From positions 29,175-93,174 of the forward strand of contig ML976720.1 in NCBI GenBank assembly GCA_010015655.1: 64,000 nt of DNA, read 5' to 3'. Position numbers and translations under genes: made by a program. The notes under the pieces were generated by a model, which had not been told where the DNA came from, ran no database searches, and saw nothing but the letters and a program-made list of their open reading frames with translations. The first letter of the stretch is position 1. Each line of letters begins with the position of its first letter. Source of the DNA: Bimuria novae-zelandiae CBS 107.79 (taxonomy: Eukaryota; Ascomycota; Dothideomycetes; Pleosporales; Didymosphaeriaceae). Positions 57,402-64,000 of the stretch are shown here, piece after piece.

Positions 57402-59535
57402 CCGTGCCCGTGCACCCAACGCGCGCCGTTGGCCAACGCGCGGAATTGGCCCTAGTTATCACTAGCAAACTTAGGGCCGTAGAGTCACATATAATAGTTG
57501 GTATCACTAGATTTTTTAGTAGAGTGATCTATAGGCCTATGCGACAGAATTTGCTACCAAAATTTACGTAGTTAAAGTATTTTATAGCCGCGACTATTTA
57601 CTATAGGTATAAGTGCTAAGCACGGCTTATAAGTAACACTACTACTTTATATAGCTATAGAACTATATTTCTACCTTTTTTTAACCCCTTATTACTATAA
57701 GGCCTTGCGCTTACGTTTTTATATAGTCTAAGATCTATTTTAAGAGTCGCGCTACTATTTCTTACATGCTCTCTTAGCTTTACGCGTATTAATAGCTTAG
57801 CGCTCTTTTACACGCTTCCTCTCTTGCTTTTTCTTCTTTTTTACCGCTATCTAGCGCTTCTTTTCTGTAATTTGCTTCTTATACGCTGTAGTAGTAGCCT
57901 TTAACTTTCTTACCTCTTCTTTTTAAAACTCCTCCTCCTCTACCTTATACTTTACTAACCTTATCCGTGTGCGCGCTTCTTCAAAGGAGCGAGGAGTCCA
58001 CATTATATACGGTCCCTAGTACTCGTAGTGTTATAGCAAAGCTAGAGGCTTGCCTTGCTTTTCTCGCTTCCTCTTAGTAGTAAGAGCGTCTATTAGACCT
58101 TCATTTTCGCTCCTTATAAGGGTGTTTTAGATAGCTATATAGTAGAGCGATTACTAAATAATTAATGTATCCTTCTCTATTACACCCCTTAACGCACGCC
58201 TTACTACTTAATCTAGAACCCTCTACTATTCTCCTTTATAGATAGTAGCGTTAGAGTTGCTATCTTTTGTAGTCTTAGAGTCGCTATCTATAAACTTATC
58301 TAGTATAACGTTAGGGTTAAATGGGCTCACGCCCACTGCCTTAAAGGAGCTAAATATATTTAATTTAGTAAAGCTAGCCACCTAGGCATCCTAGAATAGC
58401 GAGAAGAAGTTAGGCTTCTTTACTAGTACTAGGCCTTTATGCTTAAAGAGGCGCTCTCCTAGCTTCTTTAAGTATGCTATACTAAGAGGCTTAAATATTA
58501 CTATATTAAGTGGCTAAAGCGTGTGCGTGCTGTAAGGTGGATAGATACTTATAAGAATCTTATGCTAGTAGTAATACTCTAAAAACTCTTTAGTTAGGTA
58601 ACTCCTATAGCTATTTACGAGTAATAGGCGGTACTTTCTTTAAGCTTTAGATGTAGTAAAGCGCTAGAACACCTATTATAGCTAAGCAAGACCTAGGCCG
58701 TCGTTGCTCTAGCCACTAGGTAATACTCTAAAGAAGGCTATATATTCTCCCACCTTTATATCCTCTACCCAGGTGCTCTGAATATTCTGAGATTTAGCTA
58801 GATATATAAGGCCTAGAGGAAGAGCAGATCCATCCGCGCACACACATGCTATAAGGCTTACCTACTTATAATTGCCATCTTATAGTATCTGCCTAAAGGG
58901 TTTCTTCTTAAATTAACACTTGCTAAAGATTCTCTTCTGTCTACTAATAGCTCTAATTATAAAGCCTTTTTTGTCTATATTATATGTGTGCGCAGGCTCT
59001 ATTTTATAAAACTTAATTTTATTATGTAGCGCGTTGTAGTATAGCTTATACTTATTACTAGAGTTAGCGATATAGCGTTGCCAGTCTATAAATATAGTAA
59101 ATTAAGACGTAAGCTTATCGTTATAACAATTTAGGAAGCGCGATACCTAGCTCTTAGAGACCTAATACCTAGTAATATTTAAGGCAAAATCTTAAACTAT
59201 CTCTCTTATAGGTAGGAGGTATTCTTTTATAAGCTTATTTATGTACTTTACAAGCTCTGCCTCCTTTTATAGGCTAAGGTTCTAACGCGTTATTACATCC
59301 TCTTAGTAGGAACGCGCACTAAGCTCTACTTTACGCGTTAAAATTAAGTAAATAACGCTATGCTTTTGAGCTATTTTTATCTATAGGATTTTCTCTCTTA
59401 GAGGTGTACTTTTTGCTTTTATAACTGCTTTGTTAATGCCTGTTATTGTTGTTGTGCTGTGTTAGGAGGAAAAAGTGTCATGTAGATGGTGTTCCGCGCG
59501 TTGGCCGACGGCGCGCGTTGGGTGCACGGGCACGG
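57402..59535 (-). mobile_element. Fot1-like element C (2134 bp)
   Basis: Inverted repeats of 44 bp (57402-57445 and 59492-59535; outer CCGTGCCCGTGCACCC) differ at one C/T position. TA lies at 57400-57401 and 59536-59537, shared with F on the left and D on the right. The minus-strand transposase is RIPped: IDKKGFII near 58950-58975, a PPHSTHTL-like box near 58500-58540, and a basic tail at 57750-57970. Its N-terminus lies near 59430, where the start codon appears to be ATA. Confidence 0.93.
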
Positions 59536-59537
59536 TA

Positions 59538-61663
59538 CTGTGCCTCGGCAGTTAGTGCAACACGTCAGTCAATGCAACACCCCAACAAGATCGCTCGGCC
59601 AGCAACATGAAGCTGCTGAGCCACCCACAATTAATATTATCACGAGATTTTCTGGATTTGGGGTCTCTGAGGCCTGTAGATAATTGCTAGCTACTTAGAT
59701 TATTAATATCTACTTGGTGTTCTGATGATTTGGCCTCTGCGCGACTGTGAGGCGGATGTAATAGATAAGGCCTTATTAACATCTATAGCCTCACGCTGAG
59801 GCTGTTTTTTCTTAGTAGGCTTACTAAGAGGCTTTAAAGCTTTCTTATTTACTAATTTAGATATTTTAATCTATTTTTAAAGTTAACTTTGTGTCTTGTA
59901 GGCCTGTTACTTAAGGCGTTACTCTATAGCCTTATTAGCCCTCTACTTTGCGCGTGTATCTCTAGTAGCTACTTAAGTAACACGCCTCTCCTAGAGTAGC
60001 CTTATTTTAAGCTACTAGCTAGCCTGACGTGCCTCTGCTTACTTACGTTTTTAAAGCTATAGTTGCTACGCTTTAGTATCTTTTTCGTGTAAACGATTAC
60101 GTGCCCGCTAAACGCGATAAGGTAACACGAAAATAGATCCCCCTTAATCCTTATAAGGCTAATTAAAAGGTAGAGGCCTGCCTCGCTTTAAGCGTTTCTT
60201 TTAGATAGTTAGGGCCTTTTATAGGCCCTAATTTTCATGCTCTGCAAGCTGTGCTCGTGCAGAGATTAAGTGTATAATTTAACTTAGCTTTTTAGCCACA
60301 TTACTAGCCCCTATATTAATATGAGCTTTTAGAAGCCTATCGATTTTCCTCTAATCTAATACGCTAAGTACTAAGATTAAGCTTTCTTATAATTCTTACT
60401 TAGGTACGTGATCGTTGTTAAACCGCTTAAGGATAACTTCTAGATATAGAGGTAATAGGCTAGTAGCCTTAAAGGCCTGGAGTATTAATAGCTACCTTAT
60501 AGTACTAACCTAGGCCTTCTAGAATAAGCTAAAGAAGTCCCTTTTAGCAATAGAGGCTATTCCTAGGCTATCTTATAAGAAGGCTAATAGCTCGTTTGAA
60601 TATACTGTTAATAGAGGCTTAAACATGCAGACATCTAGAGGCTGCAGCGTATAGGTCGAATGTAGTAGATAGATAGCTAACAGGATCTTATTACGATCGC
60701 AAAAGTCGATAAAATCCATAGTAACGTAAGATCCATGGCCATCAAGGATTAATAGTCAATATAATCGTCTAGCTTTTGACTTTATAAGGCGATTAAACAC
60801 CTATTAAAGCTATGCAAGGCCTATCTAATTATTTATTTAGCTAAATTCTAATATAGTAATAAAGACTTAATAATGTTAAGGGTTGAGGTCCTCTATCCAA
60901 CTTGATTGTATATCTGTAGAGGTGGCCTGATAGATTAGAGCTGGATCTAGGGCAGATCCGTCGGCGCATATGCAAGCGATGATCGATATCCATTCACGGC
61001 TACTATCCTAAATAGCTTGCCTTACTGCCTTGCTCTCGTACAGAGGTCTATCAAAGATCCTCTTTGAGCGGGAGGTGATGCCGAGCAGGCAGCCTTTTTC
61101 GTCCATATTGTATATATGCTGAGTCTCGATCTGATACTGGCCAATCTTTTGCTGTAGAAGCTGAAAGTAGTCCTCATATTTGCCTAGGGAATCAGCTTTA
61201 TGGCGATTGCTGCCGATGCCGGTCGTCTATCGTGATATCAAGGATTCAGGGTGGCGCCTCACAAAGCGATCAACCCATGATAAGCTAACCTCCTTTTTAG
61301 CTATAGTAGAGGCAAAGCTTTGTATCATTTGCCGTGTAGGAGGAAGGCCACGTTTAGTAAGGCCTCTAATATATCGTAGGAGCTCTAATTCTTGCTGTAG
61401 GCTAAGATTTCGACGTGTAGAGTTGGTATCTGCACGCGCCTGCGTGACGCCTTAGTGCCAGCGCGTTAATGTAGAAAGTGCAACACCATATTCTTTTGTA
61501 ATTTTTCTATATAAAAAAGATGCTCCTGGCTCTTGCGATTCGATTGCTGTAATTGCTGCCTTGATTAGATCCATATTGGTGGGGATGCGGCGCGTGAAAG
61601 TTGGTACGTTGCATGGTAGGGTGTTGCATTGACTAACGTGTTGCACTGACTGCCGAGGCACGG
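59538..61663 (-). mobile_element. Fot1-like element D (2126 bp)
   Basis: Inverted repeats of 45 bp (59538-59582 and 61619-61663) carry GTGCCTCGGCAG and CAACACGT, with TA at 59536-59537 and 61664-61665. The repeats are related in sequence and length to those of element E, so D and E are sister families. Confidence 0.94.
59700..61574 (-). pseudogene. transposase of element D
   Basis: The minus strand ATG (complement of 61572-61574) begins MDLIKAAITAIESQEPGASF, then YRKITKEYGVALSTLTRWH. After a stop at 61452-61454 the frame is followed through the block 60880-61200, which is almost free of RIP: YNMDEKGCLLGITSRSKRIF at about 61060-61110, then SSREWISIIACICADGSALD. The first catalytic Asp is in MDEKG. 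The 3' half (59800-60850) is heavily mutated. Confidence 0.82.
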
Positions 61664-61738
61664 TAGTGCGCCGCGACACTAACGCGCCACCCCAACAGAT
61701 GTAGCACCTCAACTTTAACGCGCCGCATCTCCACCAAT

Positions 61739-63560
61739 ATGGATCCGATTGAGGCTGCAATCATCGCTATCGACTCACGAGAACCTGGAGAAACTTTCTT
61801 ATATAGAAAAATTGCAGAAGAATTTAGTGTTGTGCGGTCAATATTAACGCGCTAGCATAGACGCGCCATGCAGGCGCGTACATAGCTACTATAGACTCGC
61901 TAAAATCTTAACTAATAATAAGAATCTAAACTCCTATAGTATATATAGCGTTTTACTTAGAAAGGTCTACCCCCTACGCGTTAGATAATTTAAAACTTTA
62001 TATTAATTATTGCCAAAAAAGATGTCTCTATGCGATAGGTTAATTACTTTATTAAGCACTACCCTAACTCCCTAATCTCGCGATAGACGACTAGGCTAGA
62101 TAGTAATTACTATAACGCTGATTTAGGCGCAAGATATAGGCTCTACTTTAAGCTTCTATATAAGAAAATTATAAAGTATGGCATAGAGCTTTAGTATACC
62201 TATAATATGGACGAAAAAGGCTTCCAACTCGGCATCATCGGCAGGTCAAAAAGGATCTTCGACAGGCCTATATATAAGAGTCGCTAAGTGAGGCAATCTA
62301 TTCAGAATGGCAGTCGTGAGTGGATCTCGCTCATCGCATGTATATGCGCCGATGGATCTACTGTTAATCTATTACTAATCTATCGATCTAACGCTAAGAC
62401 TCTACAATCAAGCTAGGTTAAGGAAATTAACGTTAATTCTTATAAAGTCTTTATCACCTTATCAACCTCTGAATAGTCAAACAACGAGATAGGGCTTTAA
62501 TAGCTAAAATAGGTGTTTAATCACTGTACTAAGGAAAAGGCTTAATAGTAGTAGCGACTTCTAGTCCTTAATAGGCATAGATCTCACGTTACTATAGATT
62601 TTATTAACTACTATGATCAGAAAAAGATCCTCCTTGCGATATTTCCCCCTCACGCCACTTATACGCTGTAGCCTCTAGACGTTTATATGTTTAAGTCTCT
62701 TTCTATCGCCTACTCCGACGAGCTCTCTGCATACCTGTATAGGAGTTAGGGGCTATTAATAATTGCTAAAAGAGACTTCTTTACACTATTCTAGAGGGCC
62801 TAGATAATATTAGTTACGCCGTAATTAATTACTAAAGCTTTTAAGTATATAGGTATCTCGCCGCCAGATCCTATACTAATCCTTAGTTAATTTAATAGAA
62901 ATAAATCTCTAGAATAGAGATTGCATAAAAGCTCTACTTTAGTACTTAGCGCGTCTAATTAGCGCAAAATTAATTAGCTTTTAAAGGTTGTTATTAATAC
63001 AGGGGGAGGTAATAAGGCCAAGAAGCTAAGTTACACTATACACTTAATCTCTATATAGAAGTAGCTCCTAGAGCATGAGAATTAGGGGCTACAAGAAGCC
63101 CTCACAAACTAGAAACGGCGTTAAATAAAGGGCAGGACTCTACCTTTTAAGCAGCTAGATAAGTGGCATAGAAGATCTATTTTCTAGTCACCTACCCGCG
63201 TACAGAGGGCGCGCGATTCTCTTAGCTAACAAAAGGCTAAAAAGTAACAACTATAACTCTAGAAAAGTGAGCAGAGAGAGATCTAGATAGCAAATAGGTA
63301 GCTTAAAGCTTGTTTACTATAGGAGAAGCGTGTTACGCGTGTAATAGTTAGAAATACGCGCGCTAAGGAGAAAGCTAATTAGGTTACTAAGTAACGCCTC
63401 TATTAACAGGCTCGTAAGGCTTAATAATAACTTTAAAAACGTCTTAAAATTGCTAAAAAGGGAAGCTAGAATACTTTAAAAGCTACTTATATAATTATAA
63501 AGAGGAAGAAGCCTACGCCGGCATCTATACGCGTTAATATAGTAATATTTACGCTATTAG
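61739..63560 (+). pseudogene. transposase of element E
   Basis: ATG at 61739 opens MDPIEAAIIAIDSREPGETF, closely related to element D's N-terminus. First catalytic box NMDEKGFQLGII lies at about 62205-62240. The second, LLVLNRHRSHVTIDF near 62560-62610, has Asn where the catalytic Asp is expected. PLDVYMFKS gives the third near 62680. A basic, Lys-rich C-terminal tail lies at 63220-63500. Stops are RIP-type. Confidence 0.82.
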
Positions 63561-64000
63561 CGCTAGCATCGCGTAGTAGCTAAATAATTAGAACACTAAG
63601 TAGATATTTATAATTTAACTAGCTAGTAATCTTCTACAGCTCTATAAAATCTTAACTCTAGAAAATTTCGCGATAAAAGCTTTTGTGTAAAACTTTATAG
63701 CCTTATGTTGCTGGCTGCGGTGCTAGTGTTAGGGTAGCGCGTTAGTGTCGCGGCGCACTAACTGTCTCGGCAGGGTAATAACTTAAAGTAATATCTAAGG
63801 AGGCTTTTAAGGCGCTAGCCTTATTCCCCTTAACCTAGAAGTAGTAATATTAAAGCTTAACGTTTGTCTACGTACGCCTTCGCCTTCTACTATACGCGAT
63901 AGTACGTGGCAGTCGCAGACGCCTAGCAACACCCTAGAATTAGGGTCACAATCGACGCTGGTGAAGGAGAGGATTCAGAGGCACCTAGATAGCTCCCTAA

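Larger units (their letters stand above)
55248..63775 (+). mobile_element. Fot1-like element E, left terminal repeat split by three other elements
   Basis: Its TA duplications are 55246-55247 and 63776-63777. The first 15 bases of its left inverted repeat plus a TA lie at 55248-55264 (CCTTACTAAGATAGTTA). The rest of the element, starting GTGCGCCGCGACACTAACGC, lies at 61666-63775. The right repeat, in complement, reads CCCTGCCGAGACAGTTA followed by GTGCGCCGCGACACTAACGC, matching both left pieces with only C-to-T and G-to-A differences. Its own length is 2127 bp, like its neighbours. Confidence 0.9.
54092..64000 (+). mobile_element. pogo/Tigger-like element G, split by the nest, runs off the window
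   Basis: The left terminus follows TA at 54090-54091 and contains a 16-bp direct repeat, GCATAGCGAGTGGCCG, at 54095-54110 and 54112-54127. The coding frame runs plus strand from about 54130 to 55245, and resumes at 63778 to the window end. The right terminus lies outside. Everything between 55246 and 63777 is nested insertion. Confidence 0.85.
54130..64000 (+). pseudogene. pogo-like transposase of element G, split and RIPped
   Basis: The N-terminal part reads RAIGVYSI (a psq-type helix-turn-helix) and a CENP-B-like DNA-binding region (LDAQGFPP, IKDIANSLLAAR). The DDE core follows: DSYNFNETSFIIGI near 54655-54700, a second block with LLIINSHESYNSLKF near 55000-55045, then ITLCMPLHSSHLLQLLDVGCFSPLKKAY at 55070-55160 in pieces. 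The frame breaks after AFKA at the TA (55246). At 63778 it resumes with NI-GGF and runs to a C-terminal segment (SQTPSNTLELGSQSTLVKE, then RIQRHLDSS), the usual tail of fungal pogo-like transposases. The second catalytic Asp appears as Asn. Confidence 0.82.

Noticed and set aside
1..64000. Starship-type giant element or CRISPR-like array
   Set aside because: No tyrosine recombinase with DUF3435-like features, and no regularly spaced repeat-spacer array, was seen.

Overview
The window looks like part of a filamentous ascomycete (Pezizomycotina) nuclear genome with a two-compartment layout. Ordinary-GC genes carry short GT-AG introns of 47-110 bp. Long AT-rich, TpA-saturated tracts contain transposons whose reading frames are broken mainly by C-to-T and G-to-A changes, the signature of repeat-induced point mutation (RIP). 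I cannot name the species; Dothideomycetes is only a guess. Most of the window is nested transposable elements.

Layout. (1) 134-13187 and 18634-26125 are two inverted copies of one Ty3/Gypsy chromovirus (elements A and B, each about 7.49 kb once inserts are removed). A carries a solo LTR (5088-5532) and a complete Ty1/Copia element (7500-12603). (2) Between A and B lies a less mutated island. It holds a 148-residue unknown ORF, a Fot1/pogo-type element (13893-15994), an intron-containing tRNA-Val(CAC) at 16507-16591, and an inverted-repeat element holding another solo LTR and a long ATT microsatellite. (3) 26126-38136 is a decayed hAT transposon, split by an 8.46-kb Gypsy element (26927-35390) that itself contains a Fot1-like element (27344-29495), and by a 386-bp solo LTR. 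(4) 38137-51430 is the gene island: a small mitochondrial-type protein gene, a RING-finger pseudogene broken by a solo LTR, an intact five-exon ferric reductase gene, and an HpcH/HpaI aldolase gene split by a 2.8-kb hAT transposon. (5) 51431 to the end is a Copia remnant whose LTR carries a well-preserved Tc1/mariner element. It is then broken by a nest of five pogo/Fot1-like elements joined at shared TA dinucleotides.

Insertion boundaries were read directly as target-site duplications: AGTAG, GTTAA, ATTAG, CGCTA, AATAA, CTTTC, the 8-bp GCGTCTTG, and TA for the Tc1/mariner-like elements. Two results stand out. First, a tract of about 2716 bp of already RIP-mutated sequence appears identical in the inverted elements A and B while their flanks differ, which suggests gene conversion or duplication after mutation. 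Second, the terminal nest can be fully unpicked: element G was split by E, and E's left terminal repeat was then split by three more elements at one TA site.

In the gene island the ferric reductase is the only multi-exon gene that is clearly intact. An exact ATCTGATAA motif 54 bp upstream of its start fits the iron-responsive GATA-repressor site. Transposons broke both neighbouring genes, the RING gene and the aldolase. No virus, CRISPR array or toxin gene was recognised.
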